Shown in pieces: positions 10,951 to 22,069 of a stretch of 64,000 bases of DNA. Source of the stretch: Diabrotica undecimpunctata (Eukaryota > Arthropoda > Insecta > Coleoptera > Chrysomelidae); NCBI RefSeq assembly GCF_040954645.1, contig NC_092806.1, forward strand, positions 161,816,328 to 161,880,327, written 5' to 3'. The stretch's first letter is position 1; each line of letters opens with the position of its first letter. The notes under the pieces are model-generated. The model was not told the DNA's origin and ran no database searches. It saw nothing but the letters and a program-made list of their open reading frames with translations. Both the position numbers and the translations under genes were made by a program.

Positions 10951-12345
10951 TCTTCTTCTTTACATGCCATCTCCGCGACGGAGGTTGACAATCATCATGG
11001 CTATTCTGATCTTAGATGCTGCCGCTCTGAATAGTTGGGTTGATGTACATCCGCACCATTCCCTCAAGTTACGCAACCATGAGATTCTTCTTCTTCCTAC
11101 ACTTCTCTTGCCCTGGATTTTCCCTTGTACAATTAATTGAAGTCCTTTTTTTGAAATCTGAAAAGGACTGCCGGGAAAAATTGGCTACAAGTAGCGTACA
11201 ATAAAAAACAATGGAAAGGAAGACTTGAAGAGGCTTATGTCCAGATGTGGACGTGAAGGGCTAGACGAAGAAGAAGAAAAATTAATTGAAGTATGTTTTA
11301 TCTTCCATTAGACATAACATGCCGCAGGTATTGCAGCTTTCGTGTCTTGATGGTTTCCAATATTTTCATTCTTTTATTGTCTCTTCTCATGACTTCGTTG
11401 TTGTGACATGCTCGGTCCATGATATCTTCAGAATTCTTCTATACACCCACAGTTCAAATACTTCCAACTTTTTATTAGTATAAGCGTCAAGTGTCCATGC
11501 TTTTATCCCGTAAAGCAGAGTCGAGAAAATATAACATCTTGCCAGCCAACTCTCAAGTCTAACTTCAGTTCTCTTGTACAAAGTACCTTTCTCTCTTTAT
11601 TGAAGTTTGTTCGTGCTTTCTCTATTCGAACTTTGATTTCTTTGGAGTAATCGTTTGTGTGATTAATTATTGTGCCAAGATAATTGTAGTTTATAACGTG
11701 TTCTAAAGTTTTCCAGTTAATTGTCAGGCTTTCATTATTATTTGGGTTTTAATACCTTCATACAGGGTATGAGGGTATTAAATAATACCCTCCCCCTATA
11801 AATAATATAATAATCATAACATTTAGTTTTCTTGATGTTTATTGATAATCCATATTCTTCTCCATACTCAACTATCTTGTTCATTAGCTTTTGGAGGTCT
11901 TGGAGGTTGTCTGATATTAGGATAGTATCGTCCGCATATCTAATGTTGTTAATTGGTGTTATTGGCCATTGACCTTTATTCCTGCTGTTTCTACCTCAAG
12001 AGCTCTTTTCATAATTTTTTCAGAGTATGTATTGAATAGTAGTGGTGACAATACACACCTCTGTCGCAGTTTTCTTTTAATTTCGAACTCTTCTGATGTG
12101 TGTTCATTAATGCGTATGTGGGCCTGCTGTTTATAATAGATTTGTTATAGTTAGAAGGTCATTGTATTGTAAATGGTTTGCTTTGACGACGTCCATGAGC
12201 TCTTTGTGGCGGACTTTGTTGGAGCTTTGTTGTAATCGATGAAACAGACGTACATATCTTGGTTCACATTCAAGCATCTCTGGATTAGTACGTGGAGTGG
12301 AATTAAGATCGATTTCAACAATTCTCTAATGCTGATTTTTATCAC
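10951..12345 (-). mobile_element. Family B LINE, copy 3 (decayed, carries a nested LINE tail)
   Basis: The minus strand reads, in broken frames, an RT start (DMYVCFIDYNKA near 12230), the YADD box (NNIRYADDTIL near 11928-11955), LLYGIKAWTLD and FELWVYRRILKISWTEHVT (11581-11387), then the basic tail, and ends in GAA repeats (CTTCTT at 10951-10960). A 136-bp fragment of another LINE interrupts the C-terminal part at 11144-11279. A short direct duplication of GGGTATT-type sequence near 11765-11810 further disrupts the RT. Dead copy. Confidence 0.8.
11144..11279 (+). mobile_element. 136-bp LINE 3' end (family C) with 13-bp target duplication
   Basis: The insert is bracketed by AATTAATTGAAGT at 11131-11143 and 11280-11292. 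Its plus strand encodes NWLQVAYNKKQWKGRLEEA followed by YVQMWT and a stop, the C-terminal tail of a LINE protein related to those at 21825-22060 and 27124-27631. It ends in GAAGAAGAAGAAAA. It is a severely 5'-truncated retrotransposition product inserted into the older family B copy. Confidence 0.85.
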
Positions 12346-12764
12346 TTCACATTTTCCTCAGCGAATTGGTGATCACCGTCAATATTAACATTTTCATCTG
12401 TGTGAACAGCCATTTCAAATGGATTGGCTAGATTGTGAGATTCGGATTGCTGATTGACATCTAATAAATTCAAATACTTTTTTCACGTCGTTCCCGTACC
12501 AATATGCCTCAAAAGCAATTGGCCGATTTACACCTCAAGCACGAAAGAAGAGAGCATTACGAGCCTCAGAATCAGAAGGCACTGGTATAATTGGGAATGT
12601 CTGCTCGGAACCGACCAGCGAACGATCTTTTCGATCGTGATTTGCAACGATAAACACACTTTGATTTTGACGAATTGAAACCAGAGATATAAAAGATGCA
12701 AATGTCCACGAGATCCATTCAAGTCCAGCTCATCCAAGTTGTTCTCCCTCAATTCGTGGAAAGA

Positions 12765-14042
12765 AGGTTTTTGTCAAAAAGAAGGTATGATTCTAGCTAT
12801 CTTACGTTATATGGCTTTATTCTAGTTGACAACGAACAGGCACCAGGAGGCCAATGCATTAATTGTCACAAAATTGTTGCTAATGGGTGTTTGGTTCCAT
12901 CTAATTTAAAAAGACATTTGGAAAGTAATCATTCCGGTTTAACTGATGGCCGAAGAAACCTTCAAACATCGTGCTTCATCTCTTCAGGCAGGGTCATGTA
13001 TGATGGAAAGAGTCTGCAAAAATGAAAATGAAAACGCCACTGAAACATCATTTATTGTTGGTTTTCACATTGCAAAAGCCGGAAAACCCCATACCATTGC
13101 CGAGGAACTGATTAAACCTTGACCAGATATGAATAAGAAGATTGATAATGTGCAGATGTCAAACAGCACTATAAGCAAGAGAATTCACAATATTTCAGAC
13201 TTTGTAGGGAGAGAGCTTATAAATAGATTAAAAACTTGTGAATTCTTCAGTTTACAGCTTGATGAAAGTACCGACGTTGCTGGACTTGCTGTTGTTCTTG
13301 TGTTTGTGAGGGTTCTATTCAGGATGAAAATAGAAGAAGAACTCTTTATGTGTGAAGAGCTCAAAAGTTATGCCACTAGTGAAGAAATTTTCCAGGCTAT
13401 TAACATAAGTGATATAGAGTGGAGTAAATGTGTGGATATTTGCAGTGATGGAGCGGCTGCAATGGTTGGTAAAATTAGAGAGAAGGTTTGGAAGAAAGTA
13501 TTGTAAACTATTTTCCTGACATTGACTCAGATGACTTATATAGCTGAATGATGAATACCAAAAGATAAACCTATCGGAATGACAAATGAAGTTTTTCAAA
13601 ATCTACTTGAGATCAGCGAAGATAGCAGTTTAAATCTCAAATACCGGAAAGAAAGCCAAGAAGACCTCTGGATGCAGGTATATTCAGAAAATAATATTGT
13701 TGGCAAGGTTGCAGTGAAAAAACTTGTGTGTTTCACATCGACTTATCTCTGTGAGACTTCTTTCTACGCATATACTTACATTAAAAACAAATAAAGAAGC
13801 AAACTTCAAGCATCAAGGGATTTGAGGGTCAAACTTACAAAGATTGCCATAATTATAAGGATATAATGAAAACATCATCGAAACAGTTTCATTTATCACA
13901 TTAAGTAAGGATATTTGAATATCAAATGTACTATATTTTATTGATCTAAAATAAAGTTTATATTGAAATCAAATTAGCCTCAAAATTGTCTTTTTTTCAA
14001 TTTTTGTCGTTTTCCAAATCAAAAAAAGTTTGAGAACCACTG
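12765..14042 (+). pseudogene. hAT transposase, ZBED5/Buster-like (decayed)
   Basis: The N-terminal block (about 12765-13000) is a BED zinc finger: RYDSSYLTLYGF, then CINCHKIVANGCLVPSNL and an H....H pair. A frame break follows, with HIAKAGKPHTIAEELIKP near 13070-13120. The next block (13129-13506) has FFSLQLDESTDVAGL, the first DDE aspartate region, and ends in a stop. The C-terminal block (13579-13860) has FTSTYLCETSF, the hAT dimerisation segment, with an in-frame stop at about 13791. A right TIR (AGTTTGAGAACCACTG, ending at 14042) is followed by a possible 8-bp duplication, ATGTAGAG. I do not find the left TIR. The gene is dead. Confidence 0.75.
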
Positions 14043-14269
14043 ATGTAGAGCACATTTTGCAATGTTTACTATAACTTAAGCCCCTAAATTAATTTATTAT
14101 TTTATGTAATAAATGAGCAGATTGTAAACTACAATAGTAATTAAACTTTTATTGATTCAAACCGCTAGAAACTTTTGTCACCTTGATTATATCCCTTTAT
14201 ACTACATACAAAAACAATATACCTAGTAACTTTTTAACGACTAAATATAAAACAACTCGAAAAACTTAC

Positions 14270-14365
14270 CTTGATATGAGACGTCAGCGCTGAAGAAAAG
14301 AACAGGAACAATAGAAAAACGGAACTGAAAGAGGAAGTCGCTCTACTAATAGTAAAAAGCGCCAT
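14270..14365 (-). CDS. First coding exon of an unknown secreted or membrane protein (signal peptide)
   Basis: On the minus strand a 32-codon exon begins with ATG at 14365 and ends at a textbook donor, ATCAAG|GTAAGT, with GT at 14269-14268. The ATG is preceded directly by TTTTCTTGTTTCAG, which looks like a splice acceptor, so a 5'UTR exon may lie upstream. The product starts MALFTISRATSSFSSV and continues with a strongly hydrophobic FLLFLFFSSALT stretch, a classic signal peptide with an n-region Arg and a plausible A-L-T cleavage region. Phase at the donor is 0. The next exon would lie at lower coordinates but I cannot find it among the transposons. The protein family is not recognisable from this exon. 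Confidence 0.5.
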
Positions 14366-14399
14366 CTGAAACAAGAAAATAACTTATTACGAGAATAAA

Positions 14400-15335
14400 A
14401 TACTAAACAGTGACAATTTAATATTATAGCGATGCCATAATACTGCGGCACTCGCTGTCTCTAATCGCATGCTACATTTAGAGCTTCGGAAATTACGTAG
14501 CTGCTAGCTACTTAAGGAATTGAAAAATAAAGATGATTTATGAATATGGGGCCGATAAAAGATATTTAATGCAAGTAGTTGATGCAATTGCTGCAATTGA
14601 AGCTTTAACAAATGTAATAACGCGGGTGTTTTATTATACGGTACTTGAAGTAATTTTTGACGTTAAAAAAACAATAACGACGTCAGTTTTGTCTCTCCAC
14701 GCAATTTTTTAAGTAGCGCTTATATATAATTAAGGGATGCGAATTTTATTCGGCCTGCACTCACATGATTTAGTATTCGTATAGCCACCGCAAGATTAAC
14801 ACACAGTTCTATATAACTTGACATCCAAGTGTAAGAAGCAAACCACGAGATTTCATAGTTCCAGCACCCTGGAGAGAGAAAAGAAACAAGCTACATTAAG
14901 GTTGTTGCAGTTTCGCAACTGTATATAAACATTGTTAAAATATTAACAGACTTTTTGTTAGTTTTGATTCTCCCCGTATAGTTATCCAAGATTCCGCTGC
15001 CAAAAGTACAGATACTATTGAACAATTAGACGGTTGTTAATACATTGTTGCAAACAAAACGTTGTATGTTAACAACAAAGCATAGAAAAATGAGTGTCTT
15101 TCGTTCAAATTGCAGATGTCTTGGGTAATTATCACCCACACGTAGCGTCAACTCGTAAAAAACAGTTCTTGAACCAACTGCCGGTTCACGTCAGTCAACA
15201 GAGAGAGTCATTCCATCGGCCAAATAAGACAGTCGTGTCTTACTTAGGGGTGTAGGCTACTTCGCCATCTTCAATACGTTTGTGGTTGCTGTATGTCCAA
15301 GGAGACATCGTTTTCGATAGCGGGTGCTATGATTA
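14400..15335. other. Non-coding stretch upstream of the signal-peptide exon
   Basis: Unique-looking, moderately AT-rich sequence with no ORF. If 14270-14365 is a real exon, this region could hold its 5'UTR exon and promoter, but I cannot place either with confidence. Confidence 0.35.
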
Positions 15336-15339
15336 TATC

Positions 15340-16445
15340 TATCTATCTATATAAGGATTTTTACAGCTGTCGCCGCCATCCTTCTTTCAGCCAACGTCTC
15401 CATGTTCTGCCATTTTCCTTCTCTGAGGTCTCGTCTTTCCATGGCCTCGTTCACTTTATCCCTCCATGATCTTCGGGGTCTACGTCTTTTCCTCCTTCCT
15501 ATTGGGCTCCAATCCGAAATCTTTGCTATCCACCTTGTATGATCTGTTCTTCTCACATGTCCATACCAAATTAAACGTTTTTCTTCGATGTAGCTAAGTA
15601 TGTCTTCTTCTACTGCCATTCTTCGTTTTATCTCCTCATTTCTGATGCGATCAATTTTTGTCACTCTGCAGCTTCTGTGATTTTGGACCTGTTTCGTTTA
15701 TTTATTACCGAATTCTCTGCTCCCTAGGTCATTATACTGCGTACCAAGGTGTTATAGATTCTCTTCTTTGTATTTCTGGTAATCTGTCTATCCCACAGTA
15801 CCCCGTTCATTTGTTTAATACATGTTCTTGTCTGTGCTAATCTGCTGGTTATCTCTTGCTCGGTGGTTCCATTTTTTGAGAGTATGAATCCTACATATTT
15901 AAATTTGTCAGTGCCGTTAATTTCCCTATTATCGTCCATTTCCAAGTTTCTCACTGGTTCTTGCTCTGTTGTTAAATATTCGGTCTTTTCTAGATTTATT
16001 TCCAGTTCATTTTTTGTGTATTCCTTTTCTAATTTTCGGAGCATATAGCACAGATCTTCTTCATCTTGAGCCCTTATCACTTGGTCATCTGCAAAGCTTA
16101 ATGTGTACAAGTAGTTGTCCCGGATTAGTATTCCCATCCCTTTACATTTCCTTTTTCATGGTTTTAATATTTATTCGAGGAATATCTTGAACAGTGTCGG
16201 AGATGTAGAGCATCCCTGCAATAAGCCTTTTGTGGTCTTAAATTCGTTGGAGTATTTATTGCCGGTTTTAACTCTTATCTTGTTGTTGTTGTAAAGGTTT
16301 TTTACGGCTTCTATTAACCTCTGAGTTATTCCGATTTCCTTTATCGTGTTCCATAGTTGTTTTCTGGGGACCGTGTCATACGGCTTTTTTAAATCTATGA
16401 ATACCATGTGTACTGGTCTATTTTTTGCCATTTTTTTTTTTCAAT
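15340..16445 (-). mobile_element. RTE-type LINE (family A, copy 2), 5'-truncated
   Basis: Minus strand: 16431-16171 encodes HMVFIDLKKPYDTVPR and GLLQGCSTSPTLFKIFLE; 16137-15724 encodes SFADDQVIRAQDEEDL, a TEYL segment and VGFILSKNGTTEQEI; 15664-15347 encodes DRIRNEEIKRRM, LIWYGHVRR and GRRKRRRPRRSWRD. The three blocks are in different frames. The 3' side ends against a TATC/TA tract (about 15337-15353), as in other family A copies. The 5' end stops at about 16445 in an oligo-T run, before the finger domain. Dead copy. Confidence 0.85.
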
Positions 16446-16990
16446 TAGTTAATTAATCTATTGGGGTAAAATACAACCTGCACAATTTGTTACCAAAACT
16501 ACATATTTGCTGCTATATCGAGTACAGTTTACTGTTATATGTATTTTGTTGCTGTTTTATTTAAATAAGTTCATTCATGAACTGTATTGAATCTTGTGCG
16601 GCGAATCGAGAGACATGTTAATCTTTATTTGGAACATTTAAATTTAACTTTATCAGAATATTTTACGTTTATTTTGTATAATATTTTTTTAAAATTATTT
16701 CATTGCTTTACTATATTTATGTGGCAATCGGCTGTAAAAGGCATTAATCTTTCCTGCTGTATCATTATTTAGGATATTCCTGATTTTTTTTTGTAGACAA
16801 GCGGTTTAGTTTGTGAGATACAGATGTCCACAATTTGTCTCATAATATTTATTTTTCCAAAAAAATATGTGTTTTTACGCTAATTTGTTCACCTTTTGTA
16901 AAGTAATCTGGGTTATAAATAACTACTGTTTTTTTTTGTATCTTTATCACGCATTTTAATTTTTAAATATTAGGGATTTATATAATCTTC
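16446..16990. other. AT-rich non-coding stretch
   Basis: No supported ORF or RNA gene. Only low-complexity T-rich runs are seen. Confidence 0.4.
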
Positions 16991-16994
16991 TGCC

Positions 16995-17129
16995 AAATTA
17001 AAAGATAACTGGGCACTATCAGAGGCAGCAAAACATTTTAACATAAGCCGAACCACAGTTTTTCTATTAATAAAAAATGGAGGGAACAAGAAAGTCTCGA
17101 AAGAAAGCGAGGGTCTGGAAGACCATAAC
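16995..17129 (+). pseudogene. Tc1-like transposase N-terminal helix-turn-helix fragment
   Basis: A 44-codon open frame reads WALSEAAKHFNISRTTVF, an HTH, then IKKWREQESLERKRGSGRP and a stop. The HTH followed by a GRP basic motif is the DNA-binding start of Tc1-family transposases. No catalytic part follows in this orientation. It is an isolated remnant just outside the hAT element. Confidence 0.6.
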
Positions 17130-17199
17130 TATAGGTACTAAATTTAGGTATGTAAAAATAAAATTATTATTTTGTAATATCTCCATCAGCTTGTAGTCT

Positions 17200-17314
17200 T
17201 CAGTCAATCTTCATGAAAGTAACTATGAAATTGTCTTCTTCAGAGTGTTCTTTCCAAACCTGTTGTATACCGTGCCATAACTCTTCAGCATTTTGAGGTA
17301 TAAAATTGCGCCGA
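17200..17314 (-). pseudogene. Possible Tc1-like transposase C-terminal fragment
   Basis: The minus strand reads NAEELWHGIQQVWKE followed by a short tail and a stop, resembling the last helix of Tc1-like transposases. It faces the HTH remnant at 16995-17129 in opposite orientation. Only about 38 codons can be used, so the call is weak. Confidence 0.35.
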
Positions 17315-17908
17315 TATAACCGTTTTATAATAACTAGACTTCGGCAAATATGCATATTGCATATTTTGCATATTGTGCATATTTTATGCAAATATTTCAT
17401 ATTTGGGCATATTTGTATAGAAGTTTGCATAAAGTGCATAAAAGTTCAGATTTTTATACTGTATTTGAAAATTTTTAAACATACCAATTTATTTCAATTC
17501 TTGTATAAAATTTTGTAGTCATTTTAATCAAGAAATGATCTAAGTACGTAATCTCTACAGGTACAAAACATTTACAATTTCAAAGAAGATCAATTTAAGT
17601 AGCCCTCAACATTCTTAGAAAGTCTCGGTCACTGAGGCATTCAGTTATTGGATAATCGCTAAGGGTTCGCTCATTTGCATTTTATGATCTAATCCCCAAA
17701 TCTATCTACAATTTATTGTATCTTAACAGCAGGTAAACGGCTAATAGTTTTGTTCCTAATTTAGGGATTTTCCAAAATCTCCCAGTTTATTGAATTAGGT
17801 ACCTAAACATTTCTAATTTGATGCTCAGATTTGTAAATCATTTTTGTTTTGATATTCAAAGCGTAAACACTCGTTGTGCGTAACAAAAAGGAAGATTGTG
17901 ATTTTATA

Positions 17909-20009
17909 ATGCCTAAAACAACCAGTGCTTCAACTTGGATTAAACCTTATAAAGAGCTGTCTATGGATATGGGAAAAATCTACTGTTCAGTCTGTGGCAA
18001 AATTGTAAGTATCTAATATTTTCTATTAAATATCTAATATTTCATACATACAGGGTGTTTCCAAATGACACTTACAACGTTTGACTGTAGATACTTCTCG
18101 AAAAATTGAACAAAACGATATAGTTAATGAGGGGTCAAACTTATTTACTTTTCGAGATACAGGGTGTTAAAATTAAAAAAAATTAAATTCTTTTAGTTAA
18201 TAACAACAATAACTTTAAAACCAATAAACGTATTTACTTGAAATTTAGTACTCGTAGGTTGTTTTTAAATGAAAAATAGCTTCCTTTAGTGAGAAAAAAT
18301 TGTCCATGGTACAATACAATGTGTATTTAGAAAAATTTTTCACCTTTACTTTTATTTATGAAGTCAGCTATTCTAAAACACAATTATTTTTATTGTAATT
18401 GAATTAACAAAAAAAAAAACTTTTGTTGAATTTTAAAATAAGTTATATGATGTACTAATGGTTAGTAACAAAAACTAATTTGTGAATTAATACTGCATTT
18501 AAAACACTTAGCGAGTGTTTTTTTTTGTGTGTTTCAAAAACCAGTTATTTGATTAGATTAACCAAAAACACCTTGTATATTTTTATATTTTAAAGGTTGG
18601 GTTAAAAAAAAGGTTTTTATTTTTATTTATAGATAGCATGTGAGAAGAAATTTCAGATAGACCAACATGTGAGAACTGCTTCACACATTGCAAAAAAAGG
18701 AAAAATAGGAGGAAAACATCAAACTTCAATGGCTAAATGTTTCCAATCTACTTCAAAAAAATTAGATGAGCAAGAAACTTTTAATGAAGACTTGTGTCGC
18801 GCATTAGTGTCTGCAAACATACCGCTTTCAAAATTAGCAAATGTAAATTTTAGTTCGTTTCTAAAAAAATATTGCAAACTTAATGTTCCAAGTGATCGGT
18901 CTCTAAGAAGAAATAATGTGAACGGGCTATACTCGTCGGTGTTAATTAATATTAAGGAAGAAATTGCAGATAATTATTTTTACATATCTGTAGACGAAAC
19001 CACTGATTCCTCAGGACAGTATATTGCTCATTTATTGATTGGTGTTCTTAAAGAAGATACCTTACCAAAATCTCATCTTATTTCATGCCAGCAACTTGAG
19101 AAAACAAATGCTTTAACAATTTCGCGTTTAATACAAAAAACATTAGCAACTTTTTTTCTTCCGACAACTATTCCTTCTAATAAATTACTGCTTATTTTAT
19201 CGGATGCTGTTCCTTATATGGTGAAAGCAGGACAAAATTTAAAAATATTTTTCCCAGATTTAATACATGTTACTTGTGTAGCGCATGGATTAAACATAGT
19301 TGCAGAGGAAATACGAAAAAAGTTTCCTCTTGTAAATACCATGATATCCAGTGTCAAAAAAGTATTTCTTAAATCTCCTATAAGAATTCAACTTTGTAAA
19401 GAAATGCTACCTAACATTCCTCTTCCACCACAACCTATTTTAATGCGATGGGGAACATGGTTAGAAGCAGCTAATTTTTATGCAGATCATTTTGTTAAAA
19501 TAAAGAACATAATTGATACGTTAACAGATGAAAGTTCCCAATCTCTTTTGGATTCTAAACAAACTTTTCAGAGTAACTTGCTTCAACAATAACTTTCATT
19601 TATAAAATCAAATTTTAGTTTTGTTCAAAAAACAATTACTCAGTTAGAATCACCAAAACTGTCATTGTTCGAAAGTACAGCATTAATAAAAGAATTTGCG
19701 TCATGTTGTCGGAACGTTAGAGGTAATATTGGAAAAGATATTTTAAAAAAATTTGAAGCTACTATGGAAAAAAATAAAGGTTACCATATTCTTTCTGAAG
19801 TAGTCAGTGTTCTAGCTGGAAATATTTCGGAAACAATTAATTTAGAACCAAATGTTTTGGTTAGTTTGAAAAATGCTCCCGTTACATCAGTTGATGTTGA
19901 ACGAAGTTTTTCCATATATAAATATATGTACTCAGACAGAAGCCACAAGTTTTTGTTAGAAAATTTTGAACACCACTTGGTCATTTATTGTTACCATAAT
20001 TCTAAATAA
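17909..20009 (+). pseudogene. hAT transposase with C2H2 finger; one intron and one premature stop
   Basis: Exon 1 (17909-18004, 32 codons) starts MPKTTSASTWIKP and ends at donor ATT|GTAAGT. Exon 2 (18633-20009) starts after TTATTTATAG. Joining them completes a zinc finger: Cys26 and Cys29 from exon 1, His44 and His50 from exon 2 (C-x2-C-x14-H-x5-H), resembling the CGGBP1/BED type. Next comes YISVDETTDSSGQYIAH (first catalytic Asp region), CVAHGLNIVAEEI, RWGTWLEAANFY, and the C-terminal hAT dimerisation motif TSVDVERSFSIYK. The frame is about 490 codons with one in-frame TAA at 19590-19592 (codon 352); reading continues in the same frame after it. Everything else is intact, so this copy is one mutation away from a full frame. 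Confidence 0.88.
18051..18575. mobile_element. 525-bp MITE inside the hAT transposase intron
   Basis: The block begins CAGGGTGTTTCC and ends AAAAACACCTTG, near-inverted termini, with TA on both sides (18049-18050, 18576-18577). Without it the hAT intron would be about 100 bp, a usual insect size. A second motif, GATACAGGGTGTTAA, lies 109 bp inside the left end (18160), an arrangement also present in the long-TIR element at 42489-44828. It is most likely a non-autonomous Tc1/mariner-type element. Confidence 0.7.
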
Positions 20010-20272
20010 GTTTATTCATACTTAAAAATGATGTAGTTACTTAAAATAAATGTAAATCTTAATGAATAGTAGGAAATATTTAGTTTTTTTTTTTTTTTTC
20101 ATATTATATATTCACTTTTTTTTTAAATAAAATTGTTACTATTTTAAGATTTTTTTATTTATTTGTATGCATATTTTGTAAAATATTTGCATATTTTCGG
20201 GTAAACACGTGCATATTTATGCGCATATTTTCTACATTTTTATTTGCATATTTGCCGAAGTCTAATAATAAG

Positions 20273-21290
20273 TATTTATCCTTCAAAATACACTGCTCAA
20301 TTTTCTACAAAATAGGCTTTAAGAGTGGTATCAGTTTTTTTAGGAACCAGCTGTAAAACGCATAATTAACCACAGACTTGAAACATTAAGAAATCTTAAA
20401 ATAAAACACTTTTTGTATTTTTATGTGTTATTTAAAGATTTGGATCAATGTTTTTATATTATTAGTCCGTTGTAATTAACAATTCTTAACTTATTTCACA
20501 AAACCTTAAAAAAAGCAGTAAAACTCAACAATCATCCCGTGAAAACGCCATCGCTAAAACCCGTATCGTGCCTCCGACAATTCACCGAACACATCCATTA
20601 ATTCTGTACGGATTTGTGGATCCCTTTCCGAAATTGCTTCCTTTTCGGAGCTTCCGTGAGAAGTCAACTCCAGAGATTTTATATTTGGAGTCATTTACGA
20701 AAAGGAAACAATACAGTGCTGATGGTATATGGGATAGTCCTAAACGTCTTATTTAAAGGACAATAGATGTATACTCCTCTGGATTTGGTTGGTTTTCACG
20801 GTGTTCATTCCGAAATAGTCAATGATAATAAACGAAATTTATAGAATGTTTACAAATGAATCTCAATAGTAAGACTGAAAGTAACTATAAACGTATGTGG
20901 TAAGTTTTGTCGTTATATACAGCGGGTATAAAATTAAAATGAAAATTAAAAATAATAACTATTTTATATTTACAAAGGCCTTGAAATCAAATTTAATTTT
21001 TGGAAAATCCTAATTGCTATTTACACTCAGTGTCCAACTATTCTGTGAAATCGTTCTTGGAATCATTTATTTTATCAACCCGTACTTTCACTGTTACAAA
21101 TAACTTCTTATTTTAAATTTAATCCTAACCAAATACCTGCAATTTATTTTCATACTTAGTTTTCTAAATAGAAATAAAAAATCCTAATAATTCAATATTT
21201 TAAATATCTCCGAGATATATAAAATTAAAAACTAAATATTTTACACAAAAATTTGAAAATTAGGAATCATAATCAATAAAAAACACGTTC
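20273..21290. other. Non-coding stretch after the hAT element
   Basis: No recognised gene. A short open frame at 20568-20756 (PPTIHRTHPLILYGF...) has no recognisable domain and probably arises by chance. Confidence 0.4.
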
Positions 21291-21297
21291 TAATTTT

Positions 21298-21801
21298 ATG
21301 AAAACTAAAAAGGTCCTATGTGGCAAAGATTTAACATTAGCTCTTAAAGTACGCCTAACAAAATGTTACGTATACAGTGTACTATACTATGGAGTGGAAT
21401 CATGGACGTTAAATCTAGACACAATGAGACGACTTAACGCCCTTGAAATGTGGAGCTATAGAAGAATTATGAGGATTTTCTGGGTAGATAGAGTTACGAA
21501 CAATGAAGTGCTAAGAAGAATAGGTAAAGAGAAGGAAGTTGAACTTACAATTAAATAAAGAATGCTACAGTATCTCGGACATGTGATGCGGGGCGAGAAG
21601 TATGGCATCCTGCGACTCATAATGCAAGGAATGATAGATGGCAGAAGTAGCATCGAAAGAAGACGAATTTCATGGATTAAGAACCTGAGAGAATGGTTTG
21701 GATGCAGCTCAAAACAATTATTTAGAGCTACGGCCTCAAAAATTAAAATAGCTATGATGATTGCCAACCTCCGTAGCGGAGATGGCACCTGAAGAAGAAC
21801 A
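21298..21801 (+). mobile_element. Family B LINE, copy 4 (3' third only)
   Basis: The plus strand encodes LTKCYVYSVLYYGVESWTL, ALEMWSYRRIMRIFWVDRVT and LRRIGKEKEVELTIK, then a stop at 21556-21558. It continues in the same sense with YLGHVMRGEKYGILRLIMQG and ISWIKNLREWFGCSSKQLF to ANLRSGDGT. It ends with GAAGAAGAA at 21791-21799, the family tail. The copy is 5'-truncated just before the C-terminal domain, so it has no RT. Confidence 0.85.
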
Positions 21802-21824
21802 GTATATATACAAATCAAAGATGC

Positions 21825-22060
21825 TGTAGAAATAACACCATGAAATAGAACTGGACTCGACACATGGCGAGAATGATCGACGGTCGACGGAAGGTGGACT
21901 AAACGCATGGTGGAGTGACGTCCTAAATTTGATGCAAGTAGAAGTAGAAGTAGCCTCCAACACGATGGAGCAATGACATTCAGAGAGTCCCGCAAACTGG
22001 ATTCATACGGTACAAGATCGCCAGCACTGAAAACGGCTGAGTGATGCTTATGTTCAGCAC
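21825..22060 (+). mobile_element. Family C LINE 3' end fragment
   Basis: Broken plus-strand frames read NWTRHMARMIDGR, then SRPPT-like residues, NWIHTVQDRQHWKRLSDAYV and QHW. This is the same C-terminal tail as 11144-11279 and 27124-27631. Several indels separate the pieces. Confidence 0.6.
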
Positions 22061-22069
22061 TGGAGACTA

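Larger units (their letters stand above)
17335..20264 (+). mobile_element. hAT DNA transposon, nearly intact (2.93 kb)
   Basis: The ends are perfect inverted repeats, TAGACTTCGGCAAATATGCA at 17335 and its complement ending at 20264. They are flanked by 8-bp duplications that match at 7 of 8 positions (ATAATAAC at 17327-17334, ATAATAAG at 20265-20272). Both ends carry clusters of GCATATTT motifs (17350-17440, 20165-20255), as expected for subterminal transposase-binding repeats of hAT elements. A spliced transposase gene fills the middle. The state of the ends and a single internal stop point to recent activity. Confidence 0.9.

Noticed and set aside
12454..12678. 74-codon plus-strand frame upstream of the ZBED hAT
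   Set aside because: No recognisable domain, low-complexity composition and no splice context.
21456..21995. A 179-codon minus-strand frame with hydrophobic runs
   Set aside because: Antisense of the family B and family C LINE tails at 21298-22060.
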